Assembly (NCBI RefSeq): GCF_947623445.1
Contig: NC_135247.1
Span: 18,292,501-18,356,500, forward strand
DNA: 64,000 bases
Source: Clavelina lepadiformis
Taxonomy: Eukaryota; Chordata; Ascidiacea; Aplousobranchia; Clavelinidae
Reading direction: 5' to 3'
Under the pieces are notes generated by a model, which saw only the letters and a list, made by a program, of their open reading frames with translations, did no database searches and was not told the origin of the DNA. Numbering within the stretch: position 1 is the first letter of the stretch; the number at the start of each line of letters is the position of its first letter. This document shows, one piece after another, positions 36,701-48,353 of the stretch. The translations under genes and the position numbers were made by a program.

Positions 36701-39700
36701 TCGCTCACATTAACTTTGTCTGCAACCTGGTCCAGTATTCTGAGTAATCTATAAACGAAAGTTTGCAAATGCTTTTTACAGGGAAGTAATTTTTGCTATA
36801 ACAAAAATTTAAAGCAATAAATGAATAAACCAACCGATAATAATTGCGATTGGTTATAAAATTTTAAATCAAACGTAAATCCCTTATCACAGGTGAAGAC
36901 CGAAAGTAAGTAATAAGGTGGTGTCTAGGCTAGTCTAGTTATTAAAATCTCATTTTGACCTCAATAAAGTTACATTCAAAAACAGAAAAAATCGAACCAA
37001 CCTCTGTGTTGTATTTCTGGTCAAATTATTTCTCGACAGAGCAATATTTCCAACAGCTTTCACTACTTTCGTAGAACTCTAAAAAAATTCAAATCTTTCA
37101 AAAACTGTACAAGTCCTGCACCTGCATGGCATTATTGCTATTGCGTAAGTGCCTCGAAATTTTACGCATTAATTCGTTGTATAGGAACTATGCTGACAAG
37201 CGTGTTATAGTTTAGCACCGCACTATTGGCTTGTTTTTAGATATATATTTATTTCACACACGATGCGTTACTTTGTATTGTTTATTACGAATGATTTTTG
37301 CCACTTGTGATTCTTTTCATTTTTTTCTTAGTAAGTTTTCGATGAACCTAATTTACACCTTTTTTCGCCCTCCCTATATAACTCTTGCCCAAGGTAGGTT
37401 ACGTTTCACGCGATTCCTTATCTCGCTCTTAATCATGGTTAAATTCGCGGTAGTGATGGCAACTCGGTTTTATTCTACGTTTTGGACTTTGAAGAGAGGC
37501 TGCTTCGTTTTTACTGACGATGTTGAGAATACCGTTGTTTCTATTGTGCACTTGTTTGAGGTAGGAGATTGAATGCTATTAAAACTTTAAAGAGCGAAAG
37601 TTGGCTATAGTTGACTATATAGTTGGCTATATACATGGCCGTTAAAGCGGGATATCCTGAACTGGAGAATTTAGCGTGACAAGTGTATCGTACAAAAATA
37701 ACAAAAAATACAACCTCCACAGATAATGTTGTTGCCACTGAAACAGTTGATTCCAGATGAATGATTTTTTCAATAGGTTCTGAACGTGGTGAATTTGTTG
37801 ATGAAGTTGGTCCTGGTGTGTGAGACAAAATTGACGGAGATTCACTTGAGGTCATGCAGACGGTCTCAGTCAATCCTGGTGTTGATACGTCAGTTAATGC
37901 AGTTGCTTGTGTGGTCATGGATGACGTATATAATGTTGTCGTACTGTTAGGACCTGAAACATTTGCAAACACATTGCAGTGAAAAAATTTATTCTTAGTA
38001 AATGAGTTGCCAATTGTAAAGACAAAAATTATTTTTGTCTTCCATAGTCGAAGTTTTTGGTAAGACTTTTAAAGTGATTATTATTGCTGATGAAGTAATT
38101 GATGTTGTCGTGGCAACTGGAAGTCATAAAAATATATAAGGTTTCATCGTCATCAACTGAATCTTATCATTAATGCTGGTTTATTTCATTTTAAAGTAAC
38201 AGATTATACACTTCACGATTTGCACACAACGTTTAAATTACTTCTTTTTATAACCACCTCCCATTGATATATACGTAATAATACTTAAAAGCATTATGCT
38301 CAAAGGTCATTAAAAGGGCACCGTGCACAGACCATTTCGTGTAATCACGAATTGTTCGTGTCAAGCTTAGGTTATGTTTGAAAGTATGTGCACTCACCTT
38401 TTAAAAATAACTCACAAATATGTCATGAAACTTACTCTGAAATTTTATGTCATCCAAGAAAACTGATGATTCAACTCCTCTTGCACGAAATGTTAAACAG
38501 TCTCCGCTTACTAGAACCTTTACTTGCTCCCAAATATTTCTGCTACTTGTAGTGCTCCATATCGTACTTCTATATACGGCATAATAATTAGTAAATCACA
38601 CCGCTGGGGTCTATGCTTGTAACCAACGACATATTTAACAAACTATTAAACTCACTCCTTGTCGCTAGATTTCTCTATCAACTGGAAAAAACAACCATTG
38701 CACACATAATAAAAACTGAGTTCCAGTGAAGCATTTGCGCTCAAGTCCAGCGTTAAATTTGCAGAAAGTTCACCGTAGTTTTTCCTGATGAAATATACTA
38801 AAAAATTTTAATAGAACACAAGCCCCCAAAGAATTAAAGACAAAGTAACTTAGAAGCCTAATCACAACTAAACTCACAGCCTTCAATAGTGCTTCCATCT
38901 ACCCGTGTCCAACCGTCGATGTTGAACCCACAGAAGGGGTTGTTGTCGTTCTCAAATCCACAATCAACTATGAAAATTAAATCATGCAACGTCATCATAA
39001 ACGACAAGTTTAAAACCACTTTGTGTATTGCGTAAACTTTCGAGTTTTTACCATCAATGTAAATTTTGTATAAGTAAAAAATTTTTATTTCTTCAAATTA
39101 TGTCAGATAATTTAGTGATCAAACAATATACAATCAAATAAAATCGTATTTTTGGCATCAAAATGCAGTATTTTGATAATTAGTTTTGGCTAAAATTCCA
39201 GCTTTTTGAACTTTGAAGATTTGGTCTTAAAGCTCACACTTAAAACTATTCAAAACTTAAAACTTTGAACTATAATTTGAATCAATTGTTTAAATTTTTA
39301 AGTTCAACTGTTTAAATCAACAGCTAAGTAACTTTTAGGACTTTTAAAACCTCAATAACTTTAAAATAACTTAAATTCTGTAAAAGATAAAAATCAAATA
39401 TTAATCTGCCAAAAATGAAAATTCTATTCCAGACACAATTTTTCCAAAATTGGGTTAAAATTGGGCTACTTTGTTCAGTTACATGCCAAGAAAAACTGTG
39501 ATAAAAGAATTCAGTTTAGTGTCAACCATCTTACTGGTGCCACATGACAATAGACAACCATAAGAGATAACTTAGTCTGCTGTAAATTAAACATCGAAAC
39601 GTTGAGATATTTAGGCTATAACTATTTTTAACTTCTCTGATTTGATGTTTAAGTACAATACACACAAATTATTTTCTAACAACATAAACAACATAAAACT

Positions 39701-39772
39701 TGTCTTACTTGGTGCTGAAATTGATGGATTGTAAACCATGTTGAGAATTAAGAAAGATAAAATTGCTTTCAT
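33737..39772 (-). CDS. Adhesion GPCR copy C with an N-terminal MAM domain, about 776 aa
   Basis: Third paralog. Exons: 39772-39709 (signal peptide MKAILSFLILNMVYNPSISA), 38967-38878, 38797-38656, 38569-38436 (MAM domain), 37953-37715 (Ser/Thr-rich), 37078-37002, 36748-36621, 36356-36213, 36137-35938 (GAIN), 35825-35679 (GPS), 35605-35496 (TM1), 35400-35175 (TM2-3), 35037-34871 (TM4), 34530-34401 (TM5), 34306-34141 (TM6-7), 34068-33947, 33781-33737. The total is 2331 nt, in frame, with TGA at 33737-33739. The MAM domain reads DCGFENDNNPFCGF, WEQVKV and ends FLDDIKFQ, fitting the family. The GPS keeps [11 protein letters not shown]. Loop 2 is four residues shorter than in A and B. The acceptor of the TM6-7 exon has two in-frame choices. 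The 63-nt stalk exon of A and B seems to have lost its donor here. Confidence 0.9.
35679..35825 (-). other. GPS exon of receptor C
   Basis: Forty-nine codons with CGFW, GC, CEC and [11 protein letters not shown], the same length and phase as in A and B. The predicted Leu/Thr cleavage site is intact. Confidence 0.92.
36587..36621 (-). repeat. GTT/GCT microsatellite at an exon donor of receptor C
   Basis: The plus strand reads a CAA/CAG-rich triplet run that ends exactly at the exon border 36621. The donor is GTTGTT in all three copies, an unusual match, and in C it has grown into a short triplet repeat. Confidence 0.6.
37145..37680. other. Extra sequence of about 530 bp in one intron of receptor C
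   Basis: The intron 37079-37714 is 636 bp, against about 100 bp for the matching introns of A (15807-15907) and B (26449-26548). The extra sequence is open for 113 codons on the plus strand (37231-37572), with no recognisable family. It could be a decayed mobile element, but I see no terminal repeats. Confidence 0.4.
38436..38967 (-). other. MAM domain of receptor C (three exons)
   Basis: Exons 38967-38878, 38797-38656 and 38569-38436 form one MAM module of about 120 residues. Visible features are DCGFEND near the start, GWTRVDGS, YGELSANLTLDL, the paired Cys in YYVCNGCFFQ, WEQVKVLVSGDCLTF and FLDDIKFQ at the end. MAM domains mediate extracellular adhesion. Neither A nor B has one in this region. 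Confidence 0.85.
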
Positions 39773-41955
39773 TGTCAGATAAGCTTGATTCTTTTTACTG
39801 GAGCAATGTGAGATGGTTTTGAGTTTGAGAGCAACGGTTTTTATCAATTTCTTAAGTTTTTTGTGTTTCCTGTTGGCCTGCGCTTATAGTAAGAAAATTG
39901 CAAAGTCAGGTCGAAAATCTCTAAACTTGTAGGAATATTCCATTACTAGTTTCTGGCTAAAGGATTTATTATTGTGCAAACAACAAACGCAAGCTGGACA
40001 CACAAAATTAGATAGCTATATAGCACAATCTTTAACAATGACGTCTTGTAGATCCTGTAGCAATTGGTTTAACACTTGTAACAACCAGATAGCTTAAACC
40101 AGTGCTTCGCATCACATGGCAGCAGAGAGACAGCGCTTTACATATCGACCATATTATATAATATGTTCGTGATGCCGTTTGCTTTATTCACAGGAAAGAA
40201 CAAATCATGCGCGTTCATAAAATAGATCGTGATCTCATGAACAATGGAACAGAAATGAACAAGTGTTGACGTTAAATGTCAATTATGTAATCCTTGCTGT
40301 AATTTTGACACTCCTTGTTTATATAAGTTTTCAAACAAAGCAGGATTGGAAAAGACCTGATATACTTAACAGTAATAAAGCGCATCAAAACGAAATAAAA
40401 TCTTAAATAAACGCCAAACATAAATAGAAGTTCCTTCTCAAAACATTTCAATAATATATACTTGATGTAACACTGCACACATAGGCAACTTAACCAAAGA
40501 TAAAGTATTAGGCTAACAGGCCGGAAACGATCTTAATCGATTGTCGATCAATCTATAGTTAATCGATTTAATTGAATAAGGATCGATCCCCTACATTGCC
40601 GCTTCAAAAGAAAAGCGATTTCAACGACAAGCATTTTATCATTACTGAGTATAATCGTTACACACAAAGTTTACAACTTTCAATTAGAAATAGAGTGAGT
40701 AAATCAAAAGTGAACTCACCAAACTGAAACCGAGAAAACCAAAGTTGCTGTAAATGCAATTGTTATGGAAAATAACTCATGAAATTTATTAATGTTTGAA
40801 TGAAATCGGTAAATAATTCAACTTATACAGGAAATAAACCTGCTTCAATTCTACTTCGGTCATGTTTCTTTCTTAGTCCGCAGGAGGCTTCCATTGAACA
40901 ATATAACCAGGTGGCCATATCTGTGCAGACCCGGCTCCAAAACTTGTTGAATATCTCAACATGTAACACACGTTGATCCTATCTCGTGCTTTTTTCTTGA
41001 CCTGTGACTCGTTCCGTGCGGTGAGGTTCGTTTCAACAAAAATCTTGGTAATTGGAAATAATAGCACGAAGCCGTGTAATACAGCACGTATAGCCGAGTG
41101 ACCTCTCTTTGTCGTGCTAACACAGTAATGTCGTAATCGGTGGTAAAGGTAGTGACGACCTCCATGACCCTTTAGCACGTATTTAAATGACTGAGGTCTC
41201 AAACAATCTTTACGTCAAGTGAAATGGTATTTACGACGGGATAATCAGCAAATATTTTTGTCATTAAAAAATATGTTATGTAAGCCCAGGTCTAATATTT
41301 GCGCACGTTTTGTAGATTTCTTCCTGAAATGAGACATCGCATCTTACATTGTATCTTGCTGCCATGAACGATGCTTGGTGCAACTCTGATTTTTCTGGCC
41401 ATACAATCTTGCACAGGCTGTATTCCATGTAAATACTTTTGTATTTTGCCTCAGCGGTGTAAGTATGGTAATAAATAAGACCGATGGGGGCGCCATTGAG
41501 ACTCCTTAGCCCAAAGCATGACTATCTCACGGTCGTAAACATGACCAAGTGGATAAGCCAGTCACTTGAATTTGCGTGTTAAAAGCACGTTTTAAATTAC
41601 TAAACATTAACCTTAAAGCTTTGCCCAAAAATTGCTGCATGTTAAATGGAAGGAAAGTCTTACGATTGGACTTTGTGGGTTAATTGTTAGTTTGTGCAGA
41701 ACCTAATCATTTAAGGTGAAGTGTAAAAGTCGACATTAAAAAGGAATTAAACTAATCAAGATAAATATGCTGGTATAAATACAGTGATTGGTTGATATGC
41801 TGCATTCCACAATACAAAGAACTAAACAAATTTGCATCATCCACCGCCGTTGTCAATGGAGATATTGCGTCATCATTCCCTCTCGTCTGGATTGCGTCAC
41901 GAACACGTCACTTCACAACGATTGTTTCGTCATAATGGTTCTTCCAAAATCCTTG
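39773..41955. other. Intergenic DNA between receptor C and the first BMPER-like gene
   Basis: Both neighbours read leftward, so this is promoter-side DNA of receptor C and 3' DNA of the BMPER-like gene. The acceptor-like AG of C is at 39798-39799, 25 nt before its ATG. The interval 40873-41202 is open on the minus strand for 109 codons, including SAIRAVLHGFVLLFP; I do not recognise it, and it may be a repeat remnant. Confidence 0.5.
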
Positions 41956-44900
41956 TCACGACCAGGGATCAAGAATGCTAGTAAAGGGATTTTCCTTTGG
42001 GTGAAACTTGTTTGGTGATGTCGTCAGCTGTGAACAAGCTGATGTCTTCACGCAGCGCTTTTTGTGCATGACGTAACCAGCTGCACAGTGACAACCGGCC
42101 ACGCACGGTCGACGCATGCACCGCTTGGTTCTTCGCTTATTCTGATAATTCCTAGATAAACATGACAGTATGGTAAAACGGATTAGCCAAAAAATGGATT
42201 TTCTTATTTTCACAGCTACTCACTTGCACGTCATCTTACACGCTGGTCCACAGCTTGAATAAACTTTTCCGTTTCTACAAAGTTCTAGAAAAGAAAACAA
42301 CAATATTGAAAACCACTAATTATAACCATGTATGACATAATAAAAGAAGTAAGTCAAATAATGAGCGATGGGGATCTAACTTTTGCAATAAAGTTGTCTT
42401 TTCCACGTGATTGCTACGCTTCGGCGCGCACATGCGTCGGTGTACGCTTTGATCGCCTCGCACGCGCACTTTCGCGCTCTCGGACATTCGCACGTGTCTG
42501 TGAGACAGGACCTGAAAAGAGAATTTTAATGATATTTCGTGTTCATGAACATTTTGGCGGTTTCCTGTTTGCCAGAAATAGAGCACAGTAATGTACAGAC
42601 GGTGCTGCTAGGAACGCAAACCTGTAATATTCTGTCGGATCGACCACATCGTAGCAAGGCCTGAATTTGGGACTTTTAAAAACCGAGCATTTCCTACGAG
42701 CCCTCAGCTTCAGGGATAAACTTCTGCTGCAGGGGTCTGCGGGTCTGCAGGAAATCACCGCATGGGTAAGATGGGACGAAATTAGCAACATGTATATGAA
42801 GTCAAAAACCATCACCTTGCGTCATAATTGGGCCTCGAACACTTGGCTCGATCTTCCCCGATTCTCCACGATTCGGCGAAACTGTCCTTGTCACGTTTGA
42901 ACCTGCCATCGCTACCGATCAAATCGTCCCTAGGAAACCCGTTGAAATTCCCGCAGAGTCCGCACAAGGCGCCCCGGTAACGAGGAGAAGCCCCTATTTC
43001 GAGAAAACTGTCCCCGTCCCATTTCAAGGACAATCCTACCCGGCCAAAAATTTAAAAATATTTTTGATTTCACAAATATAGCAGTTTGGTACAAGTACGT
43101 GCATTTTGCTTCAAAGCATTTACCATCGCCAGTCCACACCAGCAGATAACCTCGATCTACGACAATCATCAAGTGCTGGTCATGGTAAGGTATCGCCAGC
43201 TTGCGACCGTTTAACTTCGCGATTAAATGTTGATGAAGAGAAATGTCGATTGCGGAATGACTATCTACAAGAAATGCGATTGGGAAAAAACGATTTAACA
43301 CAAAAATGTTTAAGACTTTTTTAATCCTTAAAATACTTTGGCAAAAGTTTGCTGATTACCAACCAGTAGCATAAAGATGAAGAAATATTGTCTTGGTCCA
43401 GGCGAAAGCGCGGGAACGTTTCGCGTCGTTCTGTGCCGTCACAGTGAAGTTTTGTTCCCGGCAATCTTTGGCCAGCATGTACGAGCAATCTCCCTGGAAG
43501 TTGAATGGTCGACCGTCGAAGGTCCGGTAATGAGGGTCGCCGAACACAGTGCATATACCGGGCTCTGTTCAGATGGGGCAGACTTGAACATAAACTGGGA
43601 CATGCTACTGTACTCACTATTACCAATAAACTAATTTATGATCTGAATAAATAGCGTCAAATAACTCAAACGACGCTTAACTGCTTCAATTTATAAACAT
43701 CTAATATTTAGACCATCCTTGGATTTTATCAGGGTAAGCTTACAATTCCTTTTTATATTCATCGCCCTATACACAACAGCCAAAAACCAAAAAAACTTCC
43801 AGCTAACGACCATGCGAGTATTGCGAGCTATAAATGCGTTCTCAGTGCACGTGCAAATCTCCGCTTGTAATTAAAAACTTTGCATTTACCGTCCACGCAG
43901 GTTTTACAGCATTTCCCAGGAACGTTCTCTAGTACTTGACCCTGCAGAGAATAAGCTCTGAAACATTTTCACATCCAAACAACAAGAAACGCCTTGTTGT
44001 TCTTATATGGTGTTAGTTAGCACACTTGGACCTACCCTCCCGCACCTTGTTGATACGTCATCACACGTCATTTCCGTACACGTCGTCGTTCCATTATGAC
44101 ATCGACAGGACTGACAAGGTTGGCGCGGTTGACTCCAGGTAGTTCCATGCTGGAGAGATGACGCACAACAACTTACTAGATGCCAGGATGGCGCTGAATT
44201 TTTGTTAATTAGTATAAACAATAATTTTCAATCAACCTTCCTCTGCTCTCCGATTTCGTCTGTGCAATTCCGCAGCTCTTCACGGTGGCAAATTGGGCAA
44301 CATTTAAAAGGCGGATAAATGTGTTCCGACTCCGCACAAGAAAGCTTTTCCGGACAAGTTTGCCGATGGCATACTACAGTTCCGTTCTAAACATTATTTT
44401 AAAAGTACGTCCACAAATCAGCAAAAGCGAAAAGTTTTGAAAATCGCTTCTAAAATTCAGGGTTAACGATATTTTCTGACACCTATAGCGCCATCTACCG
44501 GGTGTCTTACCATGCAAGTGCACTGTGTACAAACGTCGAGAGTGACTTCTTCGAGATGTCGGAGGATATCTCGCTGGAACCAACAATCCCCAGTTCCAAG
44601 ATCGAACACGTAGCGTTTGCCTGCGATTAGTTGAAAAGAGTCGTTTTTAGAGAACCCAATAACTCGAATTCTGCGAAATATAGAACCAAGTGCATTTAAT
44701 TTTGCGTGACGCAATAAAAGTGCCATTTTTACCCAACGTCTTATGTTGTCTGATAAACGAAACCACAGAGGAAATAAAAATTATAATTCGACCTTTTTGT
44801 TTTGAAGCAGATAAGAGTTACCTACACACTGGGGGCAGCAGTTGCCAGGCTTCGTTCGTACCATGCGTCCCCCGCATGCCAGCACCGGGCAGACCTTCCT

Positions 44901-47900
44901 CGAGCACCTAGCGTTACCATGCTGAAGAAAAGTTGGAAATATTGTCATTTAAAACTCGGCACAAATGCTGTGTTGTGTATTGTGACAGATCACTGGGATA
45001 TGAAACATCAATGTAACTTGACGAAATATAGTTTCATGGCTTCAAGAATCCTTTGAAAATATTGCAAACGCGGCGAGTTTGAAGAGAGTACGAGATGCGT
45101 GAAGAATAAATTAGGTTCAACTTGTATCCGTTATTTCTTTTTATCATACATGGATGCATACATTTTTTAAATTTTAAGGTTTCTAGAGGTAACATCACAC
45201 CTCGCAAGAGCACTCGATGCAGGGATCGGCCGGATCAAGGAACCTCTGGCCGTTGAAGAAACTTCGACCTCCCACCTGGCAACCTGCAATAATTATAACA
45301 AGGCATGAAAATAAGGAGATCAATCTTTTTTTGATTTTCGATATCTTTAAGAAATTTTATTATTACCCGAACAAGAAGGGCAGCACTGTCCGTCAGAGGG
45401 CGGCAAAGGATTGTTGCAAGGCACATGACATTGTTTCTGAGATCGCATTAAAATTCCATCCTAGCAGTTGCCAAAAAATAGTTAAAGCTAAAAAGCATCT
45501 CATCTTTCCAAATTTGTTAGCGATAACAACTGTAAAGATACCCACATTGCAGTTGTACATGTCGCACGAGGACTCCGGAAAAGAGTTCCAGTGCCGCGAG
45601 GATTGGAATGTTTCGTTCCCGGCGACACATTCTGTAAAACATCGATGTGACCATGCAGCAATAGCCTTGCTCACTAGTTTACACAGCCCAAGATTTCAAC
45701 ACATAAGTTAGTTAAGAGCCACTTCGAATAGTCTCACGCCTCACCGGGCCTGGCTGTTTTGTTCAGAGCAGAGGCGGAAATGACCCGATTAAATGCTGCC
45801 GGTATGGTAAGTGACGCCAATTACGACTGGCTTCTGTCCTAGCGGCGGTCACGTGGCTCATTCATCATTTGACTTAGCGGGAAGTTTACCTCAAAGTGGA
45901 ACCTGGTAAATAGAAACCTGCGCTTTCTTTGGCTCCTGCAGATTCCATCCGGCGCGGAGTGGAAATCCGATATCTGAGTTTGTTTTGTTCATCCCATGCT
46001 CAGCCCATATAATGGGGTCACCAAACTCACCGCCATAAATCACCCAATCTTGCTCTCACTAAACTATCGCCCTGTTTGTACGCCTTGGGAATCAGTTCCG
46101 CACCTTGCGCACCTCTTGTTGCCAACTAAAGTGCCTGACTTGGGCTTGACTTCAAATCTGAACTTGACTTTCAAGGGCATAGATAATAAACTTGACCATC
46201 AAGAGCTTAGAGATGTTCTTCACTCACCTTGACAATAATAAGGACAACATTGATCGTGGCCCTTTAATAGAATGTGGCAAGTTAGGGATGGACACCGCTG
46301 CCTTGAGCACTTCACCGTCCCACGCTGGAACAAGAATGTTTAGTTAGAATTTTGAATGAAACTGCTTTGCTAAGTGCTATACTAAAATTTTCTACTCGCT
46401 GTGTTGGCTACATCGTTTCGGTATAGCAATGTTTGATTACAAGGCAAAAATAGTGTTTAATGTAATTACAAAATTTAACATAACACATCAAAGACACATC
46501 ACAAAGCTAAGAAAGACGAGTTGTTGGCTAAATGCACGTAGGTGACAATATTTGTGGAAGACATATTTCAGAGAAACTCTCAATATGGGCAAGAGTGTTT
46601 CCAAAGGACCATCTTCCATTCTCGACTAATCCCAACAAAACAGATATTTGACAACTTTCCAAAGAAGTGCTCAAATCAATTAAGGTTACCTCGAGAGCGC
46701 AAGAGTTCTTTATGTCCACAATAAACTCCATCAAACGATTACCGGGACTATAAATGTGACAACTTGCCTGAGTATCCCGGTTCGTAAGTAACCGTCTCGT
46801 CAACTCAGCTGAAGTGTTTTAATTCCAAAGCAAACTAAGCAAGGGTTTAAGTGATATAATTCGACACTTAAGAAATTGAAATATAATTTCGATCGATGAC
46901 GCTACAAGTTGAAAACTCGCACATAACGGAACTTGTATCAATTTATCTGCTTTGTTGATTATTGTATTGCTTCAACAAACATTGGACCAATTAACTCGCT
47001 CCGGGAAGTGTATCAATCAACAAATGAACACGGAAATCAAGCTCTACTACACCTCAAGTGGAAGCAAGTTGCTGGCCATTGAAGAAAATAAGAAGAGGAT
47101 ATGACGTTTGGTGGAGTTATGACGTAATAGAATAAAATGGTACCTTGCATAAGCACGTGATGCAGGGGTCACTTGTGATTCGTTCGATTTCAACCTTTCC
47201 GCCCTCGTTGGTACACTTTTCTTTCATACCTGGCAACAAATTAGTTTCTTTCGGTCAGGAGGAGATTTAGATGTAAATATTCTTTAAATGCGATGACTAT
47301 ATTATCGTAAAACTACCCAAGCCAGTCTGTAATGGACTGTGACCTGACAACGCTCTTAATGCGCGAAGAACGACGACCGTGTAATCCTCGATGTGCGGTT
47401 AGTAGCGGCACCGGTAGTAATAAGATCATTCGCTTAATCTCATTCTAGTTGAATCGTTGAAGTATGTTGGGCAATAAACATGCCAATTTCATAACTCTAA
47501 TCACCACACGCCTACCAATTGAGAGCAAATACTGCTTTCCCGACGAGGCCTTATTCGGCCTGGAATGAACAATGTTGCGTATCAGCCTGGTTCATTTGAT
47601 CAACACGATGCATGACTTTTTAAGTCGGTTTTAGCAAGTTTTAGCTTTAACGCCTAATCTTCATAAAACAACAAAAAGCTCTAAAAACATCAACGTAGCC
47701 AATGAGCATTGATCAAGTAAACTAGACTTGACAAGCGTCAAAGCAACCGCTTTCTTAATATCGGGATGACAAGGCCGACTGTGACTGTTAATGCGGCGGG
47801 AAACCGTGAATTTTGAGGCGGCAGAATATCTTTCATTTACCCCGAAAAAGTTTGTAGCTTAACTGTCAGTCGAACGATCAAAACTAGTAAAATGAATTAG

Positions 47901-48353
47901 CCAGGTCATGTTTTGCAAAATGAAACTATCCTAAATTTATAAACTATACAAGTTAAAATCAATGTCGACGATGAGTTATAAAAGAATATCTTGACAAACA
48001 TTTGACCTCACAAAACGAATCGACAATAACGCGATAATATTTGCCACAATCAAACCAATGTACCATTAGCGAGCTTGTACGTCACACAAGTATGAGCCTC
48101 GCCATTGCCCCGTGATGACGTCACACTGCGTTAAAGGTTATAATAATAACAACTAACCTACTATCAACTGTCCTTGGGCTTGTAAGACATATCCTGCAAC
48201 CATCAGAAGACTTAGAATGAAGGTAGGCTTCACCCGTACATCCTGGTCCGCTGTTACTATGTCGTAATTGCTTAATCGCGCCAAATAGCGTTTCCATCTG
48301 CGATTGTGAAATGCAGCGGATTTTCTACATTGGGTTGAATCATTTCCGGTCAT
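41956..48353 (-). CDS. BMPER: BMPER/crossveinless-2-like secreted BMP modulator, copy 1, about 738 aa
   Basis: Extracellular BMP-binding protein. Exons: 48353-48158 (signal segment [17 protein letters not shown]), 47229-47144, 46324-46228, 45631-45546, 45436-45367, 45283-45201, 44921-44822, 44620-44511, 44386-44237, 44149-44036, 43941-43890 (five VWC modules), 43564-43364, 43264-43124, 43035-42816 (VWD), 42744-42622, 42511-42381 (C8), 42284-42224, 42151-41956 (TIL). The total is 2217 nt, in frame, TGA at 41956-41958. The VWD begins [20 protein letters not shown]; the GDPH Asp-Pro bond is the family's processing site. It ends with CGLCGNFNG and DSFAESWR. C8 has CLTDTCECP and TIL ends [18 protein letters not shown]. 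Human BMPER is 685 aa with the same order. I chose the ATG at 48353; an upstream in-frame ATG at 48521 would add 56 residues. A basic Ser/Pro-rich C-terminal tail follows TIL. Confidence 0.94.
42816..43564 (-). other. VWD domain of BMPER-like copy 1
   Basis: Three exons. The first starts [18 protein letters not shown]. The second holds [19 protein letters not shown]. The third holds [21 protein letters not shown] and DSFAESWR. The pattern is the BMPER/mucin VWD fold with an intact CGLCG. Confidence 0.93.
43436..43659 (-). repeat. Gene-conversion tract, copy 1 side
   Basis: Read on the minus strand this nearly equals 63244-63463, with about ten differences and one 4-nt gap over 220 bp. It covers about 95 bp of intron and the first two-thirds of the VWD first exon. 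Flanking intron and the next exon are far more diverged. Confidence 0.8.

Noticed and set aside
37231-37572. 113-codon plus-strand ORF inside a receptor C intron
   Set aside because: No recognisable domain or start context. It lies in sequence inserted relative to A and B and is better explained as part of that insertion.
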